The position numbers were made by a program, and so were the translations under genes. Under the pieces are notes generated by a model. That model ran no database searches and had not been told where the DNA came from. It saw only the letters and a list, made by a program, of their open reading frames with translations. A stretch of 59,595 bases of DNA from [Clostridium] methylpentosum DSM 5476 (GTDB lineage Bacteria > Bacillota > Clostridia > Oscillospirales > Ruminococcaceae): positions 1 through 59,595 of the forward strand of contig EQ973343.1 of assembly GCA_000158655.1 (NCBI GenBank). Reading direction: 5' to 3'. Numbering within the stretch: position 1 is the stretch's first letter; each line of letters opens with the position of its first letter. Of the stretch, positions 42,083 to 51,700 are shown one piece after another.

Positions 42083-45000
42083 CTACTGGCCTTTTTTCTT
42101 TCTGCTCAGGAGGACTGCGCCTGCTGTGAGTGCAACAGCCACCATGCTCGCTATGGGCAGAGTGTCTCCTGTCTTCGGCGTTCCGGTGGTCTGGCCTGCG
42201 TTCCCGGTTCCGGAAACTGCACTGCCCTTTTCCACAACCGCAAACCTGCCGAACTGGTTGACTGTGACCACATAGGAACCGTTTGTCACCTTGCCCGAAA
42301 CCAGTGTTTTTGTCCCATCGTCGTTGATCCGGTAGACCGCCAGCAGGGAGCCGTCGGTACCGCTTGGAATCGGGAAGCTGATCTGCGCCTTGCCGTTGGG
42401 CTGGACGGAGGCCCCGTCGCTTGAAAGCACCGCAACGTCATAGAGATTGAATTTCTTGCCGATTTCCTGAAGCAGGGCAGCGGCCTGAGTGTAGTCGGCA
42501 CCCGCTGTAATCTGGGAAACGCTGAGAGTGACCCCTTCAGGGAAGACTCCCTTGTCGGCGCTGACATTGATTCCGGTTGCGGAATCGGTCAGGTCAACTG
42601 CCGGGGACTGCTCCTCGGGTTTTTCGGGTTCAAAATCTTCCTCTTTTGCCTTTTGGAGGCTCGACCAGTCGATCTTCATCAGCACGTTCTGTGTGCCGTT
42701 TCCGGCGGCGATGGCCTCCATGATCGGAACAACCACCTGAAGCGGGACATAGTCGCCCTCGTAGGATGCCTTGTTCACAAGCGGGAAGCTCACCTGATCC
42801 GGATAGGGTGTGTCGACGGTGTTGTACTGGTCGACAATGAGGTCACCGTTTTCGTCCTTCTGGTGAGAAAGAACGGTCGCCTCCTGAAGTGTTCCGATCG
42901 GGTTGCCGTATTTGTCATAGGTAAACCCTTTGTCGTAGTAGCTGAGCTTGCTCAGATAACCAAACTGGTTGTAAATCGCAAGGCCTTTGAAATCGAGGGT
43001 TGCGGTGTATCCCCCATCTTTGACCTCGAGCTTTAAGGTGTGGTTGACCGCATTGTTGGCCATGGAATACTCGGTGCGGTTGGTCTTGATCATCTCAATA
43101 TTGACCGAGTAGATGCCATCTGCGAGATTGTCTTTATCGAGCGGGGTTTCAGTCTGTTCCACAAGGTTGGCAATCACTGTTTCGAGCGCTGTGACCTGGG
43201 CGTTGACCTGCTCCTGGGTGGCATCCGGATCTCCGGCCACTTGTTTGGCAGCGGTCACCGCAGCCTGGAGGCCCGCCCAACTTTCAGCCGTGTAATCCGA
43301 GGCAGTTAAGCCGCTGATCTCTGCGAGTTTCGCAGCGAGGACAGATTTGTCGACCACGATCGGCTGCTCGGCCTCGACGAGAGATTTGACTGCTGTCTGA
43401 AGCGCTTTGACCTGTGCGTCCACTTGATCCTGAGTGGCATCCGGGTCGCCAGCCACAGCCTGCGCTGCCGCTACTGCGCTCTGGAGGGCGTTCCAGCTCT
43501 CCTCGGTGTATTGGGAGGAATCCAGCTCTTTGATTTCGGCGAGCTTTGCATTCAGGGCAGATTTGTCGACTACGACTGGGGGCTGTTCCGCCTTGACCAG
43601 GGCGTCAATTGCCTGACGAAGAGCTGCGACCTGCGCGTCAACCGCGTCCTGTGTTGCGTCGTCGCTGTCGGCAACCACCTGGGCCGCTGCAATTGCGGAC
43701 TGGAGGTTGGTGAAGCTCTCCACAGTGTAGTCCTCCGGATGGTATCCGAGCGCCTCGGAGAGTGCTTCGTTGAGCGCTGTCTTGTCAACAGTGGGCTGCT
43801 GTACCGGCTCGGCGTTGTCATAGTCGAGTTTCACCAGCACCTCGGCTGCACCCGGAACCGCAGAACCGGGGTTAAAGACCTTCATTGCGTCCACGATGAC
43901 AAACAAAAGGAATCCGTCTTTTCCGTTGTAGGTCTCTCCCGTCGGGACTGGGATGCTGACCTTCTCCGGATACTGCATCGTTTCGCCGGTTGTGGAGCCG
44001 AACACAAGGTCGGTATAGCTGCTCTCCACAACGCCCGCTGTGGTGTAATTTTCATAGTTGGAGTAATCTTTTAAGTAAGCGTTGTAGTCCTCAAAGGTCG
44101 GGAAGACTCTGCCGTTGAGCAGGTGCCCGGTCGAACCGAAGCTCGCAAGCTCCATCGGCTGGAAGGTGAGAGTCAGGGTTTCTTTGCCGTCCTTCACCTG
44201 AAGAAGAGCGGTTTCCTTCACCGCGCCCGCCGCCATGGAGGTGTCCCCGTTGAGCTTGCTCAGCTTGACGGGAAGGGTGTAGGTTCCGTTCGGAAGAGTG
44301 GACTGGTTTTGATTGGTTTTGAGTCCGGCAATCGCCGCGTCAAGCGATGCAATCGCCTCGCTGACCTGCTGTGCGGTGGCGTTGAGGTTTGCCGCAACTG
44401 CGTCGGAGAGGGCAATAACGCGCTGGAGCTCCGCATAGCTGTCGGACGTGTAGTCGCCCTGCTGGATTGCCTTTGCCTCGACGAGTTTGCTGTTGAGTGC
44501 GGTTTTATCCGCGATCTCCTGGAGGGAGGAGATTGAGTCGTTGAGCGCGGCGGTTGCCGCGTCGATCTGCTCCTGGGTGGAAGCGTCGCTTGCATAAATC
44601 GCCTGCGCCTTGGTGATCTCCTGCTGGAGTGTAGTAAAGCTTGCGGGGGTGTAGTTATCTCTGGAGAGTTGGGTTGCATTTGCAAGGGCTACCTTGAGAT
44701 CTACGTTGAAGATGGTGGGCACTGCATTTGCAAGGTCAAAGCGGAGGATGCCCTCGCGCAGGCTCATGCCCAAGCCCTCCATCATGTCGACATTGACTTG
44801 GACATAGACGTCGCCACTGTCGGAATAGGGCAGAGTCGCTCTGAATAGATCAGGCGCAGTGACATAACTCTGAAATCCCTCTGCACCAGTGATCGTATCG
44901 GTCGAAAGGGAACTGCGGGTGAACAGAATATCTGCCTCACCGTCACAGGAATGCACCGACGGGTAAAAATCTTTGAGGGAATTGAAGTAGTAGAGGTGTT

Positions 45001-46918
45001 TGAGGTTGCCGAACATCAGCCCCATGCCGCCGAAATCAAGGGTGTTGACACTGACGTAAACCGTCATTTTATCCCCCTCGATGTTGACAACTGCGGTGTG
45101 GTTGAGTACGCTGTCTGCCATCGAGACGTTTTCCGGGCTGTCCGCATTCTGTATGTTAACATTGACCTGATAGGTTCCGTCCGAAAGGTGAGTCGCTTTG
45201 GCGAGGTAACCATTCTCGGAAAAGAAGGTTTTCAGTCTGTAAATTGCAGTGGAAAGAGCCATTGTGCTCTCTTCCTCGTAAGAGCTGCTCGATGTGGTCT
45301 CGGGATTTTCCAGAACAGTCCTGATTTTCTGCAAAAGCACCTGGAGTGCTTCGTAAGAGGTTGCAGAGTAATCACTTGCATCGAGTGCGTCAAACTGGGC
45401 CTGGTAATTGGAATAGTTCGTGCGGTTGTTGAGCATCGCGGTGCTCAGGCAGTTGGCCAAGCAGGTGCTGTGGTATTCGATCTCCTCCTGGGAGGGGGTT
45501 GCTCCTGCCTGGATCTCCCGCACCACTGCCTCCGCATTGTTGGCCGCTGTCTGCAAGACGCTGTAGGCCAGATCGGAATAGCTTCCCTTCTGGAAAGCTT
45601 TCGCCTGCTCATAGTCCGCAACTAGCTTCTGCGGCAGGGTCATGAGTCCGGCGATCCCGTTGTCCAGCTGTTCGAGCGCAGCATCCGCCTTTTCCTGGGT
45701 GAGCTTTGCATCAGCGAGCTTGGACTGCGCGTTGGTGATCGCAGTTTTCAGTACCTTGTAGGTGCTGTCTGTGTACTCTCCCTGCTCGATCGGAAGCGCT
45801 TCAAGCACCCTTTCAAACAGCGCATCACAGTTCACTTCAAAATCCGGCGTTTTCAGGCTGGAAACCGCGTTTTTGAGCATCGTGGTCTGTTTGCTGACCT
45901 CGGAGGAAGTCAGGCTCTTGTCAGGGTCGCTTGCGACAGCCTCGGATAGCTCGATGATCTGAGTGAGGTATGCAAAGGAATTGGCGGTGTAGCCATCCGC
46001 TGCAATCGCTTTTGCCTCGGCGATTTTGTCGGTCAAAGCCGATTTGTCCACCGGATTTTCGGTGCTCAGCGCATCAATCGCCGCCTGTAGCTTTTCAACA
46101 TAGGAAAGGATTTTGTCCGCAGTGCTCTGCTCGGAGTAACTCACATTGCTTTTGGCAACGCGGATCGCATCCTGAAGACTTGTATAGGTAGCGGAAGAAT
46201 AGTCCCCCTGTTCGATCGCAACAGCAGTGTTGATCAGGTCGTACAGCTGCAGCGAAGCCACTGCGCAGTCAAGCATCCGGACCTGCTGTTCCTGACGGAA
46301 GGTCGAAGTCTCACTGTCCGCAGCAACAGCCTCCGCTGTGGCAATCTGGTCCTGCAGAACCTGCCAGCCGGCCGCATCGTGCCCTTCGCTGCTCATCGCT
46401 TTGACCTCGCTGAGCTTTGCCTCGAGTTTTGCCTGCGACAAACGGGTGAGGTTTAAAAGCCGCGTGTCAAGGGCGGTGTACGCCTGATTGAGTTGGTAGT
46501 CGGTAGCCCCGTCCTGCGCGAGCAGGCTTTCCGCGGACTTGACCTCCTGATCGAGCGCCTTCAGGCTCTCGTCAGTGACAATGGACTGATCATCTGCAGT
46601 CGGGTCGTAGCTGCGGCCGATGTTTTTTTCTTTGACCAAAGTGACCAAATCTTCCAGGCGCTGCCGGGCGTCTGCGTCCTTGAGCCCGTCGATCGCCTGC
46701 GCGATCCCCTCAGCGTCGCCCGCGGTAATGGCGTCTTGCAGCGCGAGATAACTCGCTTCGCTGTAGTTGCTTCTGGCCACTGCGAGCGCCTGGCTGAGCA
46801 CATCGGAGTCCGCCCCGTCCAGCGGGTCAGCGAACGCCTGGAAAGACAGCGCGCTTGTGAGCATGGACACCGAGAGCACACTGCACAAGATCCGTCCCCA
46901 AAGTTTGTTTGATTTCAT
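42083..46918 (-). CDS. Giant surface haem-acquisition protein: FIVAR repeats and three NEAT domains (Shr-like role)
   Basis: 1611 residues: signal peptide (1-31, SFQAFA), a series of FIVAR-type helical modules (about 35-565), NEAT1 (about 575-735, DGTYQVNVNIQNADSPENVS start), one or two FIVAR modules, NEAT2 (about 876-1040), three tandem FIVAR modules (about 1045-1255, each with SALNAKLAEIKEL-like starts and GDPDATQDQVDAQV ends), NEAT3 (about 1264-1422), a beta domain (to about 1555), then TGTPKTGD, a membrane segment and KKKGQ. Each NEAT has SMA in the first loop and a Met in the last helix (DMMEG, DAMKV, PIMEA), as in bis-Met Shr NEATs. It should capture haem and hand it to Shp. Transcribed from 47135-47163 with two iron boxes. 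Confidence 0.9.
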   Translation of the reverse strand: MKSNKLWGRILCSVLSVSMLTSALSFQAFADPLDGADSDVLSQALAVARSNYSEASYLALQDAITAGDAEGIAQAIDGLKDADARQRLEDLVTLVKEKNIGRSYDPTADDQSIVTDESLKALDQEVKSAESLLAQDGATDYQLNQAYTALDTRLLNLTRLSQAKLEAKLSEVKAMSSEGHDAAGWQVLQDQIATAEAVAADSETSTFRQEQQVRMLDCAVASLQLYDLINTAVAIEQGDYSSATYTSLQDAIRVAKSNVSYSEQSTADKILSYVEKLQAAIDALSTENPVDKSALTDKIAEAKAIAADGYTANSFAYLTQIIELSEAVASDPDKSLTSSEVSKQTTMLKNAVSSLKTPDFEVNCDALFERVLEALPIEQGEYTDSTYKVLKTAITNAQSKLADAKLTQEKADAALEQLDNGIAGLMTLPQKLVADYEQAKAFQKGSYSDLAYSVLQTAANNAEAVVREIQAGATPSQEEIEYHSTCLANCLSTAMLNNRTNYSNYQAQFDALDASDYSATSYEALQVLLQKIRTVLENPETTSSSSYEEESTMALSTAIYRLKTFFSENGYLAKATHLSDGTYQVNVNIQNADSPENVSMADSVLNHTAVVNIEGDKMTVYVSVNTLDFGGMGLMFGNLKHLYYFNSLKDFYPSVHSCDGEADILFTRSSLSTDTITGAEGFQSYVTAPDLFRATLPYSDSGDVYVQVNVDMMEGLGMSLREGILRFDLANAVPTIFNVDLKVALANATQLSRDNYTPASFTTLQQEITKAQAIYASDASTQEQIDAATAALNDSISSLQEIADKTALNSKLVEAKAIQQGDYTSDSYAELQRVIALSDAVAANLNATAQQVSEAIASLDAAIAGLKTNQNQSTLPNGTYTLPVKLSKLNGDTSMAAGAVKETALLQVKDGKETLTLTFQPMELASFGSTGHLLNGRVFPTFEDYNAYLKDYSNYENYTTAGVVESSYTDLVFGSTTGETMQYPEKVSIPVPTGETYNGKDGFLLFVIVDAMKVFNPGSAVPGAAEVLVKLDYDNAEPVQQPTVDKTALNEALSEALGYHPEDYTVESFTNLQSAIAAAQVVADSDDATQDAVDAQVAALRQAIDALVKAEQPPVVVDKSALNAKLAEIKELDSSQYTEESWNALQSAVAAAQAVAGDPDATQDQVDAQVKALQTAVKSLVEAEQPIVVDKSVLAAKLAEISGLTASDYTAESWAGLQAAVTAAKQVAGDPDATQEQVNAQVTALETVIANLVEQTETPLDKDNLADGIYSVNIEMIKTNRTEYSMANNAVNHTLKLEVKDGGYTATLDFKGLAIYNQFGYLSKLSYYDKGFTYDKYGNPIGTLQEATVLSHQKDENGDLIVDQYNTVDTPYPDQVSFPLVNKASYEGDYVPLQVVVPIMEAIAAGNGTQNVLMKIDWSSLQKAKEEDFEPEKPEEQSPAVDLTDSATGINVSADKGVFPEGVTLSVSQITAGADYTQAAALLQEIGKKFNLYDVAVLSSDGASVQPNGKAQISFPIPSGTDGSLLAVYRINDDGTKTLVSGKVTNGSYVVTVNQFGRFAVVEKGSAVSGTGNAGQTTGTPKTGDTLPIASMVAVALTAGAVLLSRKKKGQ

Positions 46919-46945
46919 TTTTTCAGGATCCTCCTTTTGTTTCTA

Positions 46946-46961
46946 GTTAGTTTCAGCTAAC
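46946..46961. promoter_or_regulatory. Iron box (DtxR-type operator) upstream of the NEAT gene
   Basis: GTTAG-TTTCAG-CTAAC, 28 bp before the NEAT-protein start and just upstream of its ribosome site. Confidence 0.75.
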
Positions 46962-47064
46962 TACATATTGTGGCTTCACACTTCAACAGCTGCGGCAGCC
47001 CCCCTTCCTGTAAAACTCTGTTAATTCAGACCGAATAAAATTCCCTGCGGCCTTCCTTTCATCA

Positions 47065-47080
47065 GTTAGCTATAGCTAAC
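47065..47080. promoter_or_regulatory. Iron box (DtxR-type operator) in the NEAT-gene leader
   Basis: GTTAG-CTATAG-CTAAC, perfectly palindromic and extended to CAGTTAG...CTAACTG. It lies about 55 bp downstream of the -10. Confidence 0.8.
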
Positions 47081-47134
47081 TGATAGCTTAAAAAAGAGCA
47101 GCCTTTTCTGGCTGTATCTGGAATTTCTACCCTC

Positions 47135-47163
47135 ATTATACAGGAGCTTTCTGGTGAAATCAA
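47135..47163 (-). promoter_or_regulatory. Promoter of the NEAT-shp-hts operon
   Basis: On the minus strand TTGATT (47158-47163), a 17-bp spacer and TATAAT (47135-47140). This gives a leader of about 210 nt containing two iron boxes and a small CAGCC/GGCTG hairpin followed by CTCTTTTTT. Confidence 0.75.
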
Positions 47164-47291
47164 TTCTTAATTTTGTTCGCACCCGACAACAAAAGAGTCA
47201 AACACTACCGGAACCCTCAGTTTTTTCAGCGTTGCGTGGGTGCAACAGCATCCTGCAACTTTGTAGGGATGAATAAATTCTACCTGTTGCA

Positions 47292-48071
47292 TCAAAGGAA
47301 GATGGTAAAAATCACTTCGCCCTCAGGGCAGTCCTCGCAGCGTTTGCTGGGGGAAACTCGGAGCACAGTCCAGCCCTGCACTAGGCGTTTTTGCCCCACG
47401 CCACAGAACTGCATGCCGCTGACCGGAAAAAAAACCGTTTTCCCTTCTTTCCCTGCCTGCTGATAGCGGCAGTCTTCCTGATAGTAAACAGCTGAGTCAG
47501 GTCCGCTCTGCCGGAATGAGACCAAACCGCTTCCCTGTCTGACCGTCAATTCCCCCATGCCCTCCAGTTCCTGGATCGCGCAACAGCTGTGATCCGATTT
47601 CGCCAGCCGCAACAAAGTAAAGGATATCTCATACCGACCGCTGGGCAAAAGGCTGCACAATTCCCTTCCACTCAGCGTTTTTCCACCCTGAAACTGCTCT
47701 GCCAGCCGGGCGGCCGGAATGCTTTTGCGGACTGCCTCTGCTGTTTCTTCGCAACAGCAGAGCGAAAACCGCATCGCGTCCTGTTCCGCCGCATGGCTCG
47801 GCACCCCTTCGGAGACCAGCCAGTGAAACAGAACATCTTTCCGAGTCCGATAGATTTGGGCAATTTTTGCGCCATAAGGGGTAAGGGCCAGATTTCTCCC
47901 CTCCTCACGGCTGATCAAATTGTTTTGACCGCACCATTCCACCGCCCGGCTGACCGTTGACTTCGCCACCCCGAACAAACGGGCCAGGTGGGTGACGGTG
48001 CACCCCTCCTGCTCCAATTCGGAGAGGCAGAACAGGATTCTCATTTTTAAAACTGACATTCCATCAAGCAA
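47292..48071 (-). CDS. DtxR-family metal-dependent regulator with an unusual Cys-rich C-terminus
   Basis: A 259-residue regulator. The winged HTH (about 5-70) is CLSELEQEGCTVTHLARLFG, then VAKSTVSRAVEWCGQNNLIS. A DtxR-type metal-binding region follows: FHWLVSEGVPSHAAEQDAMR, then FSLCCCEETAEAVR, which parallels the AExDACxxEH segment of DtxR/MntR with Cys-rich replacements. The C-terminal ~130 residues are not a standard FeoA/SH3 domain that I recognise and end with KRCEDCPEGEV (CxxC). A TTG at 48071 is the likely start because GGAGG lies 7 bp upstream; the ATG at 48059 has no site. An iron box lies just upstream. Confidence 0.8.
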   Translation of the reverse strand: MLDGMSVLKMRILFCLSELEQEGCTVTHLARLFGVAKSTVSRAVEWCGQNNLISREEGRNLALTPYGAKIAQIYRTRKDVLFHWLVSEGVPSHAAEQDAMRFSLCCCEETAEAVRKSIPAARLAEQFQGGKTLSGRELCSLLPSGRYEISFTLLRLAKSDHSCCAIQELEGMGELTVRQGSGLVSFRQSGPDSAVYYQEDCRYQQAGKEGKTVFFPVSGMQFCGVGQKRLVQGWTVLRVSPSKRCEDCPEGEVIFTIFL

Positions 48072-48089
48072 ACAAATTCCTCCCGCACA

Positions 48090-48105
48090 ATTAGCTACAG
48101 CTAAC
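48090..48105. promoter_or_regulatory. Iron box (DtxR-type operator) at the regulator's own promoter
   Basis: ATTAG-CTACAG-CTAAC, between the -10 (48131-48136) and the TTG start, consistent with self-repression. Confidence 0.75.
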
Positions 48106-48130
48106 CTCTGTGCATATTTTTCTGCTCCAA

Positions 48131-48160
48131 AGTATACCATGTGGAGAAAAGGACTGTCAA
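48131..48160 (-). promoter_or_regulatory. Promoter of the DtxR-family gene
   Basis: On the minus strand TTGACA (48155-48160), an 18-bp spacer and TATACT (48131-48136). Confidence 0.8.
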
Positions 48161-48774
48161 TTCAAATCTCAGAAATTTACCGTTCTGTCGCGCCCTGCTG
48201 AGGAATCACCGATTCAATCGAGTAGCCGGCTGAGGGGATTGCACTGGCAAGCATCTAAAGACGCACTGACACAGCTGTCTTTGGCATTACTTGCCCTGCT
48301 GCCCGTAAACGGGCATTTCTATCTGCATGTTTTAGGCTAATGTAAAAACGTGTGGATAGTGGCTCGCTTTGCTCGATGCTTGACGCTTATGCTAGCGAGC
48401 TATCTCCACCAGCATTACCGGTGGTTTCCGTAACAACAAAAACTCACGAACAAGCGGTCTATCAGCCGCCCGTTCATTTTAATTGTACGCTTTAACTGGA
48501 TAAGATCTCCGATTGTATCAAGAATAAAAAACAATTAATTATATCTGTTCTCATCTCAAGTGAATTCAACCGGTTTCCGAGTTGTCAGTAACCGTGATGC
48601 GATTTCTATTCGATGTCCCTTTGAAGGGCTAAGCAGTCAATTGTCACTTATTCGACCAATGCAACCACCCGTTCACGAGTGGTTTGCATTGGTTTCTTGA
48701 TCTTGTAGGCGCAGCTATCCATGCGAAAAGCCCGGCAACTGCCGGGCCTTTCGCTTCTTGGATACCGATTCACC
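48161..48774. other. 600-bp gap with several palindromes
   Basis: No gene is recognised. Visible structures are: an imperfect inverted repeat GTGGATAG...GCTCGCT / AGCGAGCTATCTCCAC (about 48351-48408), CCACC...GGTGG (about 48407-48425), an 18-bp inverted repeat from CCAATGCA to TGCATTGG (about 48656-48692) with a CCACCCG/CGAGTGG core like IS200 end hairpins, and the terminator at 48726-48748. It may be an eroded IS200-like or palindrome-based element. Confidence 0.4.
48726..48748 (-). terminator. Terminator of the GH78 gene
   Basis: GCCCGGC-AGTT-GCCGGGC on the minus strand followed by TTTTCGC, 27 bp after the stop codon. Confidence 0.75.
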
Positions 48775-51700
48775 TTATTTTTTCTTTCTGCTGAGGATAG
48801 ATGCGGCGCATGCCAGAGCCATGACAGCAACTGCTGCGGTTGACGCGGCGTCGCCGGTCTTTGCGTTGCCGGTCGCCCTAGTGGCATCCCCCGCTATAGC
48901 TGTGTTCCCCTTCTCCGGAACTGCATCAACTTTTACAAGGCCGTCAATCGCCGCATTCAGGCGGTCGACCGCACCGTCCACTTCGGCCTGTGTCGCGTTG
49001 GCATTGTCATTGATTGCTTTTGCCGCTGTATTTGCTGCTTCAAAAGCCGCAACGCTTTGAGCTGAATAGGACGCTGTATCAATTTCAGCCGCTTTTGCAA
49101 GAGCTGATTTCAAAACTCCCTTATCCGCTTTGTAGCGCAGGTTCAGCATTGCCTCGAGCAGTGCATCCACCGCCTGCTCCACATCGCCTTCAAGCGCATC
49201 GCCGTCATAGTAGCAGCCCTTTGCGTTTGCAACAGCATTGCTGAACTCTGCCTGTCCCGCCGGAACATACAGGCTCAAATCAAGAGCTTCTGCCTCAGAG
49301 ATCAGCAATTCAAGCTGTGCCTTGTCGCCAGCCTGGAAGCCGAGCTTGTGTATTTCCTTCATTAGGATCATCCAGGCCCGGTTGATCTGTTCCTGGGTTG
49401 CCGTCCCATCCTGGTAGATGTTCTCCGCCTGTGCATAGGCGGCGTCAAAGCTCTCCTTCACGCTTGCTATCACACCGGCATACTCGCTTCCTGCTTTTGC
49501 CTGTTTTGCATAGTCGAGTACTTTTTCGAGGATCGTCCGGTCGATGTCAGTCGGTTCAACCGGTTTCCGGGTCAGCCCGGCGATTGCATCGCAGAGTTCT
49601 TTTGCCGCGGCATCGACCATATCTTGCCCCGCACTGGCATCCTCGTTGATCTCATTGGCTGCTTGGAGTGCGTCGCTGAATCTCATCCAGCTCTCCTCTG
49701 TATATGCATCCTGTTGTCCCTCATACTCTGCCGCCTCATCAATCGCGGCCTGCAGGGCAGTTTTGTCGACAACGACGGGAAGCTGTTCCTTGTAGATTCC
49801 GAGCTCTGCCAACTGGAAATAGTAGGGCTCTCCCGCAGGCGGTTCCCCCATTTTGCTGACATTTATCCGCACATAGCGAGCTGTAAGTGTGCTGTCAAAT
49901 TGAAACACTTCTGCGATGTTGCGGCTGACCGGCGTTGAGTAATCACTGTAACTGCCGACAGTCTCATAGCTGGGAGACCCGTTCTTCCGAATCTGAATGG
50001 AAAAGTCGCTTGGGAAGGACGCCGCTTTTCCATCCGCTGTAGCGACATCGGTTCTCGGATACATCTGAATGCGGTTGAATTCCACATCCTTACCTAGGTC
50101 GATTTCTACCCAGACGTCCACATCCGGAGAGGCAAAATTCAGCGATGTGTAGCCGTAACTGCTGGGATTGGAAACTTTTTGTCCATCTGTTAAAAACGCC
50201 TTGTTCCAGCCGCTCCCCTGATCAATAGAGGAATTTGCGTTTACAGACATCCCCAAAGCGAGGTTTTCCCGATTGATTTCTTCATTTTTGACCGTTAGGC
50301 TGGTATCACTGGTCATTGGAATGGAAATGCTGTCTGTTTCTGAGGTGTAATTCCCCGAAATCGATGCAATTTTGTAATCGACGTAGTTCACCGGCTGGAA
50401 CCGGAGAGAAAGGGCTTCCCCGTCTTTGCACTTCGCCTGGTAGGGAAGGGTAATCCACTCCCCGCCATTGATAGACACCATATTTCCGGCCGCTGCACTT
50501 TCGTTGGAGAGGGTGAGGGTGTGGGTGACTTCTAATGTGGAGCGGAATTCATACCGGCCGGAGCCAGCTTGGAACACCGCTTTGCCATCCTCCATTTTGA
50601 CAAAGGTAAGGCCCTCTGCCTCTGTCGCCGCAATTCCGCTCTCTGTAACCGAATCCACATCTTTCGCCGGAACATAAATTTCCGCTGTGGTATTCGCGGG
50701 AATTTCCACTGTCATAGAGAGTTTGTTGTCCTTCAAATTCCAGTTGCTCACAATCGTTCCATAGCGGGAATCGTAAGAAGCGTTGACAAACTCAAGGCGG
50801 TCGTCCACCTGCGGATCGATGACAATCTCTTTGTATCCCGCTGCGCCGTCCTGGTTGCGAATGCCGGCAGAATAGTGATAGAACCATTCTCCCACCGAGC
50901 CGAACACAACGTGGTTGTAGGAGTTCATGGCAACTTCTCCAAATCCGTGTTCCAGCGTGTAGGAGTTCCAGCGCTCCCAGATCGAGGTTGCGCCGTTTTT
51001 CACCGTATACAGCCAGCTCGGATAACCCTCCTGCAGCAGCAGTTTGTAGGCGACATCCGAATACCCATTGTCCGAGAGGACGGGGAGCAGCCACTCGACC
51101 CCCAGGAAGCCGGTTGTCAGGTGCCAGTTGTGGGCCTTGATGTTTTCAACCAGCTGCTGTGCGACTTTTGCCTGTTGCTCCGTGTTGGACACCAAGCCAT
51201 ACTGCAATGTCAGCAGATACGCGGTCTGGGTGTCCCCTTTTACCATTCCGTTATCTGAAATGAATTGCTCTTGATATTGTTCGCTAATTTCAAGGAACAT
51301 CTGATGGTAGGTGTTTGCATCCTCGGTCTCGCCGATTGCCGCTGCCATTTTGGAGAGCAGATCGCAGCAATAGGCGAAATATGCGGTTGAAATCACATCC
51401 TGAGGGGTGTCCTTTTCCAGATACAGCCAATCGCCCAACCCTGCCGAGACAATGAGGGAATCCCCACTGGTCAGAGATTGATACCAGCCGATGAATTTTT
51501 TCATTGCATCGTAGTTTTCCCGAATAATTTGGGTATCGCCGTAAGCCTGATAAAGCGTCCAGGGGAAGATGATCACAGCGTCTCCCCAACCGGATTTACC
51601 GAAGTCTCCCCCCAGCCCGATTCCACCGATTGGGACAAAGTTGGGCGCCCACATGGCGACGTCTCCATTTTCACGCTGATTGGTGGTGATGTCGAGCATG

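Noticed and set aside
48161-48720. Riboswitch before the GH78 terminator region
   Set aside because: The stretch is downstream of the GH78 gene and upstream of the regulator promoter, not in the leader of any gene; no known aptamer core was seen.
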